Below are positions 16,838-24,850 of a DNA stretch of 64,000 nt, piece after piece. This DNA is from RYN-230 sp963813975 (GTDB lineage Bacteria; Actinomycetota; Actinomycetes; Streptosporangiales; Streptosporangiaceae): positions 558,001 through 622,000 of the forward strand of contig CAWFAP010000001.1 of NCBI GenBank assembly GCA_963813975.1, written 5' to 3'. The position numbers and the translations under genes were made by a program. The first letter of the stretch is position 1, and each line of letters starts with the position of its first letter. Below the pieces are notes generated by a model, which saw only the letters and a program-made list of their open reading frames with translations, was not told the DNA's origin and ran no database searches.

Positions 16838-18199
16838 TCAGCTTCGGTCCAGGCGGCGGAAGGTGACCTCGTTGAGCAGGAGGCGGAGCGCGGCCGCGGC
16901 GGGGATCGCGACGAGGGCCCCGATGAGGCCCATCAGCGCCCCGCCGAGCAGGACCGCCACCACCGTCACCACCGCAGGCACCTCCACCGTCCTTCCCATG
17001 ATTCGCGGCACTATGAGGTAATCCTCCGCCAGGCGGTACGCGATGTAAAAGGCGAGGGTGGCGATAGCCACCGGCAGGGACACGGTCAGGGCCACCAGCG
17101 AAACGATCGCGCCGCCCACCGTGGACCCGATGACCGGGATCAGGTCGAGCAGGGCCACCAGGATGCCCAGCAGCAGCGGGTAGGGGATGTCGAAGATCTG
17201 CAGCCAGGCCCAGGTGCCGACCCCGGCGATCAGCGAGGTCAGGAAGTTCCCCAACATGTAGCCGCCGACCTTGACGAAGATCTCGTCGCCGATCAGGATG
17301 ACGCGGGAGCGCCGGGACTGCGGGGCCAGCCGGTACAAGAACAGCTTGATCCGCGGCATCGCGGCCAGGAAGTAGACCACCAGCACGATGACGACCAGCA
17401 GCGAGCTGGCCGCGCTCAGCACCAGTGCGCCGGCCCCGAGCACGCCGCCGACCAGCGCCGTGCCCTTGGCGGACAGCAGCTTGGACAGCCGCTCCTGGAC
17501 CTGGAACCGCGAGTTCAGCTTGCCGAGCTCGGAGTTGTGGTCCTTGAGCGTGTTCATGTAGTGCGGCAGCTCGTGCACGAGCGCGGTGATCTGGGCGGTG
17601 AGCGGCGGAACGGCAGCGGCCACGAACCCGGCGACGATGGCGGCCACGACGAGCAGGATCACGATCACGGCGGCCCAGCGGGGCAGGCGGCGGCGGGTCA
17701 GCCAGTTCACCGCGGGGTCGAGCCCGGCCGCGATGAACAGGGCCAGGCCGATGATGACGAGCACCGAGCGCGCCCGGATCAGCAGCTCCACGAGCCCGTA
17801 CGTCACCGCCACGCCGGCCGCGGCAGCCATGCCGACGAAGAAGGGGGAGCGCCGGTTCATGGGGCGGCCGAGCCGGCCCAGGCCGCCGGTTTCCTCGGCG
17901 ATCGCGGCGGCCGCCTCGACGGCGCGCTGCATGTGGTCGGGTGACTCGGCTGCGGGAGCGCCGTCAGCGGGCCCGTGGCCCGCTGAACTCCCGCTGTCCC
18001 GCGGGCCTCCTGCGCTGTCCTCGCCGGCGCTGTCCTCGTCCGGGAGGTCTCCGGCCCGGCTGCTGTCGGCCGCGCTCTGGTCCCGCCGCGTGTCGTCGGT
18101 AGCGATAGCCGGAACGCGCGCGCCGTTCCCCGGTTCGTCCCGGTGGCCGGGGGCACCGGACCGTGACTGGCCCAGGTCGCCGCGCTTCACGTCGCGCAT
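16838..18199 (-). CDS. AI-2E/PerM family transporter
   Basis: A polytopic membrane protein of 453 residues in the PerM/UPF0118 family, members of which export autoinducer-2 or act as Na+/H+ antiporters. The core, from about residue 110, has hydrophobic segments and the family's amphipathic middle region (LTAQITALVHELPHYMNTLKDH). The family signature PYPLLLGILVALLDLIPVIGSTVGG is near residue 335. The first 90 residues are a disordered Asp/Ser/Gly-rich stretch that may not be fully translated: the ATG at 18199 has an AGGAGG only 1 nt away, so a downstream start is possible. It may be co-transcribed with the YbhN-like gene. Confidence 0.82.
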   Translation of the reverse strand: MRDVKRGDLGQSRSGAPGHRDEPGNGARVPAIATDDTRRDQSAADSSRAGDLPDEDSAGEDSAGGPRDSGSSAGHGPADGAPAAESPDHMQRAVEAAAAIAEETGGLGRLGRPMNRRSPFFVGMAAAAGVAVTYGLVELLIRARSVLVIIGLALFIAAGLDPAVNWLTRRRLPRWAAVIVILLVVAAIVAGFVAAAVPPLTAQITALVHELPHYMNTLKDHNSELGKLNSRFQVQERLSKLLSAKGTALVGGVLGAGALVLSAASSLLVVIVLVVYFLAAMPRIKLFLYRLAPQSRRSRVILIGDEIFVKVGGYMLGNFLTSLIAGVGTWAWLQIFDIPYPLLLGILVALLDLIPVIGSTVGGAIVSLVALTVSLPVAIATLAFYIAYRLAEDYLIVPRIMGRTVEVPAVVTVVAVLLGGALMGLIGALVAIPAAAALRLLLNEVTFRRLDRS

Positions 18200-18506
18200 C
18201 CTCCTGAAGACACTGCCGGGCTGACGGAGGCCGGCTGGGAGCGGCAGGGCCGTGGGGCTCTAGGCTGCCCCGCCGCGACCCTTTCACACATTCGCGGGCG
18301 GGGCAGACGTGGTCTCTGGTGTGGCCGACGATGCTCCCGTCGTGCGGCCCGGGGTGCGGCGTCATGGTACTGCGCCGCAGCCGAGGTGAAAGTGCCGCGC
18401 AGCCGGGTAGAGCCCTGCCGGGGCCAGGGCCGGCGCGCCAGCGCACCCCGGCATCGGGAAGACCGCGGCATCACGAAGGCCACGGCACCAGGAAGGAGCC
18501 ACCAAC
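18200..18506. other. Intergenic region, promoter side of two divergent genes
   Basis: About 307 bp between the AI-2E transporter start and the disordered-protein ORF. It is GC-rich, with no convincing ORF, tRNA or hairpin. An AAGGAG site near 18493-18498 serves the ORF at 18507. Otherwise I see nothing specific in it. Confidence 0.4.
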
Positions 18507-18833
18507 GTGAGTGAGCGCAGGACCGATACCAGCCGCACCGATGCCAGTGGAACCGATGGCACGGATACCGGCGGCACCGGAGCCGGCAGCACCGGGATCA
18601 GCAGCGCGGGCCAGCCTGACCGCCACAGCCAGCACGAGCAGGACAATGAGGAGTTCCAGGCCGGCACCGGCTACCAGCCCAGCACCAACCAGGCCCGGGA
18701 TGAGCCGCTGCCCGCGAGTCATCACGATGACGATGACCGTCAGGAGGCGTCCAGCCGGGGGGATAAGCCGGTCCGCGATGATTCCGCGTCCCGGACGCAG
18801 GACGGCCGCCGCGAGACCGGGCCGGGGAAATAG
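18507..18833 (+). CDS. Small hydrophilic, probably disordered protein
   Basis: A 108-residue ORF beginning at GTG 18507, 8 nt after AAGGAG. The N-terminal part is a Thr/Gly/Asp/Ser-rich low-complexity stretch built on TDASGTDGTDTGGTG-like units. The rest is rich in Asp, His, Gln and Arg with no hydrophobic core, signal peptide or membrane segment. No family is recognised. The good ribosome site and uniformly hydrophilic composition favour a real gene, but the opposite strand also has open frames, so this is not certain. Such proteins are often stress-related in actinomycetes, which is only a suggestion. Confidence 0.45.
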   Translation: MSERRTDTSRTDASGTDGTDTGGTGAGSTGISSAGQPDRHSQHEQDNEEFQAGTGYQPSTNQARDEPLPASHHDDDDRQEASSRGDKPVRDDSASRTQDGRRETGPGK

Positions 18834-18943
18834 CGAGCCGCCGGGGAAGGCGTGGGGAGGCCGGAAGAAAGGTGAGCGGCCGCGGGAACTGGCGGGCGGC
18901 CGGGCAGGCCGGCTGGCGGCCAGGTATGGAGCGCTCGGCCGGG

Positions 18944-19429
18944 TTAGCGGGTCCCGACAGATGGCCGGGTGCCGCGGGACGTGCAGCCGCTGCCCCCGGA
19001 ACCCGCGGAGTCACTGACAGCACTGCGCAGCCGGGACGCCATGACCACCGCCACGGCCTGACCACAGCCGCGCCGGCAGGCCGCCCCGCTACTGACCAGG
19101 CTCACGATGAGCAAGCTCGCAGCCGCCATGAGCAGCAGCGGGACCAGCACGATCCGGACCAGCTGCCGCCCGCCCCACCGCCCGGGCTGGTACCGCTGCC
19201 GGTGCTGATGCTGCCGTCCCGGCCGGGGCCGCCCGGCCCGGTAGCGCGAGCCCGGGGGCCGGTACCGGGCCCACCACGGCTCCGGCGGCAGAGTCTCCAC
19301 GGCCGGCATTGCGTCCCGCCGGGTGAGGTCGGTGAAGACGCCGAACATCGTGGCGAGGCGGGGTTCCGCCGACTGGAGAACATCGTCGATGGCGTCCAGT
19401 GCGTGCTGCTGGCTGGGGGGAAGAGTCAT
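18944..19429 (-). CDS. DUF3040 membrane protein
   Basis: A 161-residue actinobacterial protein. The N-terminus (LPPSQQHALDAIDDVLQSAEPRLATMFGVFT) is the typical DUF3040 start, where an amphipathic 'xxREQxxLxxIExxLxxxDPxLA' segment precedes an Arg-rich linker and a membrane helix. Here the membrane helix is LVRIVLVPLLLMAAASLLIVSLV (about residues 90-112). A Ser/Gly/Arg-rich tail with three cysteines follows. The function of the family is unknown. The ATG at 19429 has a GGAGAAAAG ribosome site. Confidence 0.72.
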   Translation of the reverse strand: MTLPPSQQHALDAIDDVLQSAEPRLATMFGVFTDLTRRDAMPAVETLPPEPWWARYRPPGSRYRAGRPRPGRQHQHRQRYQPGRWGGRQLVRIVLVPLLLMAAASLLIVSLVSSGAACRRGCGQAVAVVMASRLRSAVSDSAGSGGSGCTSRGTRPSVGTR

Positions 19430-19601
19430 GGCTTTTCTCCGGGTCAGGTGCTAGCCCTAGCGCTACCCGCAGGCGGCGGATTAAACGGCCGCGCGGCACC
19501 GGCCCGGGCCGCCGGCCGCGCGGCCGCCGCCCCCCGGGCCCGCCCGCTCACTGAGCCGTTGGGTCCCGTGGGCCTGCCGCCCACGGGGCCCGCCGGCGCC
19601 G

Positions 19602-20483
19602 TCAGCCCGCGTCCGGCAGGCAGACCTGGATGACTCCGTCACGGACCCGGGTCCTGAACACCGGCTGCGGGGCGGTCGCGGGACCGCGGGCCACGGACCC
19701 GTCCGTGATCCGGAACGCGCTGGCGTGCCACGGGCAGGTCAGCTGCCCCGCGTCCAGCTCGCCGTCGAACAGCGGCCCCGACAGGTGACTGCACCGCCCG
19801 GCCAGCACGTGCACGGCCCGGCCGTCCCGGATGACGACTACCGGCACCTCACCCAGCATGGCCTTGACCGGCTGGCCGTCCGCCAGGCCGCTCGCGGGCA
19901 TCAGGTCATGCCAGCCAGGCTCGACGAGGTGGGGAACGGGCTCGGCCTGATTGGCCCCGCCGGAGAGCCGGAACGAGATGTGCCCGCCGAGCAGGCCGCC
20001 CGCTGTCACCGCGGTCAGCCCGGCCAGGCGCAGCGCCCGGCTCGCCGCGGGCTTGCGGGTGAGCAGGGAGGCGCCGTAGAAGCCGGCCGCGGTGACGTTG
20101 GCGGCGGCGTGCACGACCCCGACCCGCATCTGCTGCTCGTGCTGCTCGGACCAGTCCGCCATGCCGGCCAGCGCGGCCGCCGCTGCCGTGGCCAGGCCGA
20201 ACGCCACCAGCCGCCGCCGCTCCGCTTCACCCGCCGCCGAACGCCCCGCCGAGCCTCCCGTCGCGTCGAGCACCGCCACGGACAGCCACGCCCCGACCGG
20301 GGCCTGGGCCAGCACGGGGTGCAGCGGGTGCCCGAGCCACACCCCATTCAGGGCGTCCCGCACCGGGCCGGGGCGCAGCCACCGGGCCAGCCGCTGGCCG
20401 GGCTCGACCACGCGATCCAGGGCCTCGGCCTGCTCGAGACGGGAAGGCCGGGCGAGCCGGGCGAGCCGGGAGATGGGACGCAT
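19602..20483 (-). CDS. Rieske [2Fe-2S] protein fused to DUF2231 membrane domain
   Basis: About 293 residues. The N-terminal two-thirds is a DUF2231-type membrane domain (NGVWLGHPLHPVLAQAPVGAWLS, then three more hydrophobic segments). The C-terminal 100 residues are a Rieske domain whose cluster ligands are in CSHLSG and CPWHASAF. It probably passes electrons at the membrane, but the partner is unknown. The longer frame reaching 21530 is antisense to the acyl-CoA dehydrogenase, so I take the ATG at 20483; a GGAAAG site lies about 10 nt upstream of it. It is divergent from the acyl-CoA dehydrogenase cluster. Confidence 0.82.
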   Translation of the reverse strand: MRPISRLARLARPSRLEQAEALDRVVEPGQRLARWLRPGPVRDALNGVWLGHPLHPVLAQAPVGAWLSVAVLDATGGSAGRSAAGEAERRRLVAFGLATAAAAALAGMADWSEQHEQQMRVGVVHAAANVTAAGFYGASLLTRKPAASRALRLAGLTAVTAGGLLGGHISFRLSGGANQAEPVPHLVEPGWHDLMPASGLADGQPVKAMLGEVPVVVIRDGRAVHVLAGRCSHLSGPLFDGELDAGQLTCPWHASAFRITDGSVARGPATAPQPVFRTRVRDGVIQVCLPDAG

Positions 20484-20624
20484 GGGGCGGCTGCTTTCCG
20501 TGAAACCCCAAATCAAACCGGTATGAAGCCTGTAGGCGCGGGTAGAGGCAGGCGCCCCCTGTGACTGGCAAAGGAGCACCCCCAGACCATGACGAGTATC
20601 GACGCTGCACGGGGAGAGATCGAC

Positions 20625-21590
20625 ATGGACAGCCCGCCCGCGTGGCGGGTCACCGCGGCCGCGTTCGCCGCGGCGGTGGAGTCGGGGCAGCTCGACCTGC
20701 CGCTGCCGGGCGGCGGGCGGACCCGGGAACGCTGGGCCGGGCTGGCCAGCCTGGCTGCCGAGGACCTGTCCCTGGCCCGGCTGGGGGAGGGGCATGCCGA
20801 CGCGGTGGCGATCCTGGCCGAGCTGGGTGGCCGGGCGCCCGAGCCGGGCAGCCGGTGGGGGGTCTGGGCCGCGCAGCCCCCGGGCGGCGTCCTGACCGCG
20901 GCCCACACGGCCCGCGGATGGCGGCTCACCGGCCTCAAGCAGTACTGCTCCGGCGCTCGCTCCTGTACCCACGCGCTGGTCACCGCGGCCGCGCCGGACG
21001 GGATCCGGCTGTTCGCGGTGGAGACCAGCGGCCTGGCCCCCGTCCCGGGCAGCTGGCCGGCCACCGGGATGGCAGGCAGCGACACGCTCAACATCGATTT
21101 CGACGACGTCGCCGCCGAGCCGGTCGGCCCGCCCGACGGGTACAGCGGGCGCCCCGGTTTCGCGCACGGCGGCGTGGGCGTGGCGGCCTGCTGGTACGGC
21201 GGCGCCCGCGCCGTCGCGGACACCCTGCTCGGTGCCGCGCGCCGCCGTGACGTGGGCCCGCACGCCCTGGCCCACCTGGGCGCGATCGACATCGCGCTGA
21301 CCAGCGCCCGGGCCGCGCTGGACCAGGCCGCCGACGAGATCGACGCTGACCCTTACGACCTGGGTGGAGGCGGGCCGGTCCGCGCCCTCCGGGTCCGGGC
21401 CCAGGCCGAAGCGGCCGCGACCGAGGTGATGGGCCGGGTGGGCCGGGCGCTCGGCGCCGGGCCGCTGGGCCACGACGAGGCGCATGCGCGCCGGGTCGCC
21501 GACCTGACCGTCTATCTGCGCCAGCATCACGCCGAACGCGACCTGGCCCGGCTGGGCTCCCTGGTCGCGGAGCGGGGCACCGGGTGGTGA
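20625..21590 (+). CDS. Acyl-CoA dehydrogenase-like flavoprotein
   Basis: A protein of about 321 residues in the acyl-CoA dehydrogenase superfamily, somewhat short for the family. The flavin/substrate region reads WRLTGLKQYCSGARSCTHALVTA, equivalent to the 'GxKxxxSGA' strand of FAD-dependent dehydrogenases, and the C-terminal four-helix part contains LGAIDIALTSARAALDQAADEID. I prefer ATG 20625, which has GGGGAGAG at ideal spacing; the upstream ATG 20589 (AAGGAG 12 nt away) is the alternative. It is the first gene of a four-gene coupled cluster with PIG-L, methyltransferase and glycosyltransferase. The substrate is therefore probably a modified glycan or aminosugar-derived compound rather than a fatty acyl-CoA; this is inference. 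Confidence 0.82.
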   Translation: MDSPPAWRVTAAAFAAAVESGQLDLPLPGGGRTRERWAGLASLAAEDLSLARLGEGHADAVAILAELGGRAPEPGSRWGVWAAQPPGGVLTAAHTARGWRLTGLKQYCSGARSCTHALVTAAAPDGIRLFAVETSGLAPVPGSWPATGMAGSDTLNIDFDDVAAEPVGPPDGYSGRPGFAHGGVGVAACWYGGARAVADTLLGAARRRDVGPHALAHLGAIDIALTSARAALDQAADEIDADPYDLGGGGPVRALRVRAQAEAAATEVMGRVGRALGAGPLGHDEAHARRVADLTVYLRQHHAERDLARLGSLVAERGTGW

Positions 21591-22312
21591 ACGCGATCGA
21601 GCAGCCCGGCACCGATGAGGCGGACTGGCGGGCCTGGGCGGGACTGCGCCAGCTCCCGGCCGCCGACCTCACCGGCTGGGCGCGCGTGCTGGTGCTCGCC
21701 GCCCATCCCGACGACGAGGTGCTCGGTGTGGGCGGGACGATGGCGCTGCTGGCCGCGGCCGGGGCCCGGCTGCGGCTGGTCTCGGTGACCGACGGCGAGG
21801 CGTCCCATCCCGGCCACCCCGACCCGGCCGCGCTGGCCGTCCGCCGGGCCGACGAGACCGCCGGGGCGCTCAAGGTGCTGGGTGCGGAGGCCACCGAGGT
21901 GATCCGGCTCGGATTCCCCGACACCCGGGTGGGCGCCCGCGAGGGCGCCCTGGCCGCCGTGGTCCGGGCTCTCGCCGCGGACTGCGACGCGGTGCTGGCT
22001 CCCTGGGACCGGGATGTGCACGCCGATCATGAGGCAGTGGGCCGCGCCGCCCGGCTCGCCAGCCCGCTCACCTACTGGTATCCGGTGTGGACCTGGCACT
22101 GGGCCCGCCCGGGTGACGCGCGCGTCCCGTGGGAGCAGGGCGTGAGCGTTTCGTTGCGGCCCTCGATCGCCGCCCGCAAACGCGCCGCCATCCGCTGCTT
22201 CGCCAGCCAGCTGGAGTGCCGGGGTTCTGGCGCCGGCCCGGTGCTGACGCCGGGCACCGTGGCTCATTTCACCCGCGATCACGAGGTGCTGCTGCGGACG
22301 GCGAGCCGATGA
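21584..22312 (+). CDS. PIG-L (LmbE-like) deacetylase
   Basis: A zinc-dependent N-acetylsugar deacetylase-like enzyme of 242 residues. The metal site is AAHPDDEVLGVGG (about residues 40-52), and the second histidine motif is VHADHEAVG near residue 146. It is distinct from the Mca-like enzyme at 1315. GTG 21584 (or GTG 21587) overlaps the stop of the dehydrogenase, and the methyltransferase overlaps its own stop (ATGA), so the genes are translationally coupled. With a glycosyltransferase in the same unit, deacetylation of an N-acetylhexosamine moiety is plausible but not shown. Confidence 0.86.
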   Translation: MVNAIEQPGTDEADWRAWAGLRQLPAADLTGWARVLVLAAHPDDEVLGVGGTMALLAAAGARLRLVSVTDGEASHPGHPDPAALAVRRADETAGALKVLGAEATEVIRLGFPDTRVGAREGALAAVVRALAADCDAVLAPWDRDVHADHEAVGRAARLASPLTYWYPVWTWHWARPGDARVPWEQGVSVSLRPSIAARKRAAIRCFASQLECRGSGAGPVLTPGTVAHFTRDHEVLLRTASR

Positions 22313-22917
22313 GCCTGGACGTGGGGTACTTCGACGAGATGTACGCGACCGCGGCCGACCCGTGGGGGCTGGCCAGCCGCTGGTACGAGGCGCGCAAGTA
22401 CGCGCTCAGCCTCGCGCTGCTGCCTGAGCCGCACTACCAGGCCGCGTTCGAGCCGGGCTGCTCGGTCGGGGTGCTGACCGGGATGCTGGCCACCCGCTGC
22501 GGCCAGGTGCTGGCCTGGGACGCTTCCGGCGCCGCGGTCCGCGCCGCGACGGCGCGGACCGCGGCGCTGCCGAACGTCTGCGTGCGCCGCGGCGCGATCC
22601 CCGGTGAGTGGCCGCCCGGCCAGTTCGACCTCATCGTGTTCTCCGAGGTGCTGTACTACTTCGCCGGCGGTGAGCTGGACCGGGTCCTGGACCGGGGTGT
22701 CGCGTCGCTGCGGCCCGGCGGCAGCCTGCTCGCGGTGCACTGGCGGCACCCGGTGGCCGACTACCCGCGCGGCGGCGATGACGTGCACCGGGTGCTGGCC
22801 GCCCGCCGCGACCTGGCCCGCCGGGTCGGGCACACCGAGACGGACTTCACGGCCGAGGTGTACCAGCGGGCCGGCCGCAGGCTCGTCTCGGTGGCCCAGG
22901 CCGAGGGCCTGGCGTGA
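22309..22917 (+). CDS. Class I SAM-dependent methyltransferase (NodS-like)
   Basis: A 202-residue Rossmann-fold methyltransferase. Motif I is FEPGCSVGVLT and motif IV QFDLIVFSEVLYYF. The N-terminus (YFDEMYATAADPWGLASRWYEARKY) matches the NodS-like group, whose founding member N-methylates a deacetylated chitooligosaccharide. That fits a pathway in which the neighbouring PIG-L enzyme first exposes an amine. ATG 22309 overlaps the preceding TGA. Its own stop lies inside the first copy of a 27-bp tandem duplication (22911-22958). Confidence 0.86.
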   Translation: MSLDVGYFDEMYATAADPWGLASRWYEARKYALSLALLPEPHYQAAFEPGCSVGVLTGMLATRCGQVLAWDASGAAVRAATARTAALPNVCVRRGAIPGEWPPGQFDLIVFSEVLYYFAGGELDRVLDRGVASLRPGGSLLAVHWRHPVADYPRGGDDVHRVLAARRDLARRVGHTETDFTAEVYQRAGRRLVSVAQAEGLA

Positions 22918-22958
22918 AGAGCACGGTGTGAGGGCCGGGCGTGAAGAGCACGGTGTGA
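22911..22958 (+). repeat. 27-bp-period tandem duplication at the methyltransferase/glycosyltransferase junction
   Basis: The 21-bp sequence at 22911-22931 recurs exactly at 22938-22958. The first copy carries the methyltransferase stop codon and the second the likely GTG start of the glycosyltransferase. Because 27 is a multiple of three, the first copy also supplies an in-frame GTG at 22928. Confidence 0.85.
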
Positions 22959-23713
22959 TCGTGGCCGTCGGCGTGGTCATCCCGGCGCACGACGAGGAGG
23001 ACCTGCTGCCCTCGTGCCTGGACGCGGTACGGCTGGCCGCGGCACCACTGGCCGGGATCGCGGTCCACGTGGTGGTGGTGGCGGACGCGTGCACGGACCA
23101 GACCGCTCAGCTGGCCCGGGCCGGGGGAGCGGCGGTGCTGGAGATCGGGGCCCAGAATGTGGGCGCCGCCCGTGCCGCCGGGGTGGCGGAGGTGCTCCGC
23201 CGGACCGGGCCGCTCGATCCGGCCTCGGTCTGGCTGGCCACCACGGACGCGGACACGCTGGTGCCGCCGTGCTGGCTGACCCGGCAGCTCCATTACGCCC
23301 AGGGTGGCTGGGACGCGGTCGTGGGCACGATCACGGTGACCGACTGGCGGCAGTACCCGGCCGAGGTACCGCCGCGCTTCCAGCAGCTCTACGCGACGGG
23401 CGGCGCCACGCATCCGCACGTACATGGCGCCAACCTGGGCTTCAGCGCGGGCGCGTACCTGGCCGCGGGCGGTTTCGGGCAGGCCCGCACCGCTGAGGAC
23501 CACGCGCTCGTGAACGCGCTCGCCGCCGCGGGCAGGCGGGTGCTGCGCACCACCACGGTGAGCGTGGTCACCTCGGCCCGGCGCCGCGCCCGCGCCCCGC
23601 ACGGCTTCAGCCACCTGCTGACCACGCTGGCCGCTCCCGTAGAGGGCCTGGGCCCGGCCCCGTCCAGGCCGCGGAGGCCGGGCGCCGGTCATGTCCAGGC
23701 CGCGGAGGCCTAG
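22955..23713 (+). CDS. Family 2 glycosyltransferase
   Basis: A GT-A fold glycosyltransferase of about 252 residues. The nucleotide-sugar binding start VGVVIPAHDEEDLLPSCLDA is followed by ADACTDQTA, the metal-binding TTDADT (DxD), and HVHGANLGFSAGAYLAAGGF with downstream AEDHAL, the acceptor-side motif of GT2. No membrane segment is evident. The start may be GTG 22955 or, in the other copy of the tandem duplication, GTG 22928. The last residues read through a second tandem duplication (23662-23710) that has shifted the reading of the repeated DNA and given a Pro/Arg-rich end. It is the last gene of the cluster and converges with the CDF transporter. Confidence 0.83.
   Translation: MIVAVGVVIPAHDEEDLLPSCLDAVRLAAAPLAGIAVHVVVVADACTDQTAQLARAGGAAVLEIGAQNVGAARAAGVAEVLRRTGPLDPASVWLATTDADTLVPPCWLTRQLHYAQGGWDAVVGTITVTDWRQYPAEVPPRFQQLYATGGATHPHVHGANLGFSAGAYLAAGGFGQARTAEDHALVNALAAAGRRVLRTTTVSVVTSARRRARAPHGFSHLLTTLAAPVEGLGPAPSRPRRPGAGHVQAAEA
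23662..23710 (+). repeat. 31-bp-period tandem duplication at the 3' end of the glycosyltransferase
   Basis: An 18-bp sequence at 23662-23679 recurs exactly at 23693-23710. The period of 31 bp is not a multiple of three, so the two copies are read in different frames (PSRPRRPG, then VQAAEA and stop). The event therefore changed the C-terminus. Confidence 0.8.
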
Positions 23714-23733
23714 CGCCCGGGGCCCAGCGCCGT

Positions 23734-24771
23734 TCAGGTCCGGGGCTGCCGGGAGTCCCGGCGGTCGGCCGACCGCCGGACCGCGGCCTGGCGGATGTCA
23801 CTGTCGTCACCCTCGCCTGACGCGGTCTGGGTGGGATCGATGAAGACGTAGGGGGTGACCGGCAGCCGCTCGGAGAGCCGGTGGTCGATGTCCTCGGACA
23901 GGTCCTCCACCTGGCCGGCGCTGGAATCATCGCTCAGCGCCACCCGGGCCGCGACGATCAGGCTGTCCGGGCCCACGTGCATGGTCTGCAGCCCGAGCAG
24001 CCCGTCCACGCCGGGCGTGTTCTCGATCTCCTCCCGGATCACCTCGAGCACCTTGGGGTCGGCCGACCGGCCGATGAGCAGTTCGCGGCTGTCCATGCCG
24101 AGGCGGAAGGCCACCACGATCAGCAGCACGCCGATCGCGATCGAGGCGCTCCCGTCCCAGACGGGCGAGCCGGTGAGCTGCTCCATCAGCAAGCCGCCGG
24201 CGGCCAGGAAAAGCCCGATGACCGCCGCGGTGTCCTCGAACAGCGCGGCCTTGACCGTCGTGTCCCGGCTGGTCTTGACGTGCTCCAGCGTGTGGGTGTG
24301 GCTGCGGTGGGCCTCGCCGCGGAGCTGGCCGTAGGCCCGGATGAACGAGGTGCCCTCGGCGATCGCGCACACGGCCAGCACCACGTACGCGATCAGGAAG
24401 CCGTTGGTCTTGCTGTGCATCGAGAGGATGCCCTCGAAGATGGAGAATCCCGCGCCCGCGATGAAGATCCCGAACGCGGCGAGCAGCGACCAGAAGTACC
24501 GCTCCTGCCCGTACCCGAACGGGTGCTCCTCGTCGGCCGGGCGCTGGCCCTGGCGCACCGAGGTGAACAGGAACACCTGGTTGAGGGTGTCCGCGAATGA
24601 GTGGGCCGCCTCCGCCAGCATGGCGCTGGAACCGGTGAAGATTCCGGCCACCAGCTTGGCGATCATGACGACGATGTTGGCGGCGCCGGCGACCAGCACC
24701 GTGCGGGTGGTGTCGTCCCGGGACTCCGCCTGGCGCTGCGCCCGCCCCTGCCCCGCGCTGCTGGACGTCAT
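23734..24771 (-). CDS. Cation diffusion facilitator (CDF) family transporter
   Basis: A divalent-metal/proton antiporter of 345 residues that would export Zn2+, Fe2+ or similar ions. Six hydrophobic segments are visible. The TM2 metal motif is AHSFADTLNQ (HxxxD) and the TM5 counterpart FEDTAAVIG (DxxxD-like). The cytoplasmic C-terminal domain begins around residue 215 (ELLIGRSADPKVLEVI) and ends with an Arg/Ser/Asp-rich tail. The HPFGYGQERYFW loop after TM2 is typical of the family. The metal is not known. It converges with the glycosyltransferase cluster. Confidence 0.88.
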   Translation of the reverse strand: MTSSSAGQGRAQRQAESRDDTTRTVLVAGAANIVVMIAKLVAGIFTGSSAMLAEAAHSFADTLNQVFLFTSVRQGQRPADEEHPFGYGQERYFWSLLAAFGIFIAGAGFSIFEGILSMHSKTNGFLIAYVVLAVCAIAEGTSFIRAYGQLRGEAHRSHTHTLEHVKTSRDTTVKAALFEDTAAVIGLFLAAGGLLMEQLTGSPVWDGSASIAIGVLLIVVAFRLGMDSRELLIGRSADPKVLEVIREEIENTPGVDGLLGLQTMHVGPDSLIVAARVALSDDSSAGQVEDLSEDIDHRLSERLPVTPYVFIDPTQTASGEGDDSDIRQAAVRRSADRRDSRQPRT

Positions 24772-24850
24772 GACCCGCCTGCCCGGCCTGTGCTGTCTTT
24801 CATCGGGACCCAGTTGCCCCTGGCTCGTCCGGCTAAACCGCCGGCGCCGC

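Noticed and set aside
15549..17021. Long plus-strand open frame of 490 codons
   Set aside because: It is antisense to the YbhN-like membrane gene; the translation is a Gln/His/Asp/Arg-rich shadow with no domain, caused by high GC.
20484..21530. 5' extension of the Rieske frame
   Set aside because: It is antisense to the acyl-CoA dehydrogenase and rich in Arg/Pro/Gly; the domain starts at about 20483.
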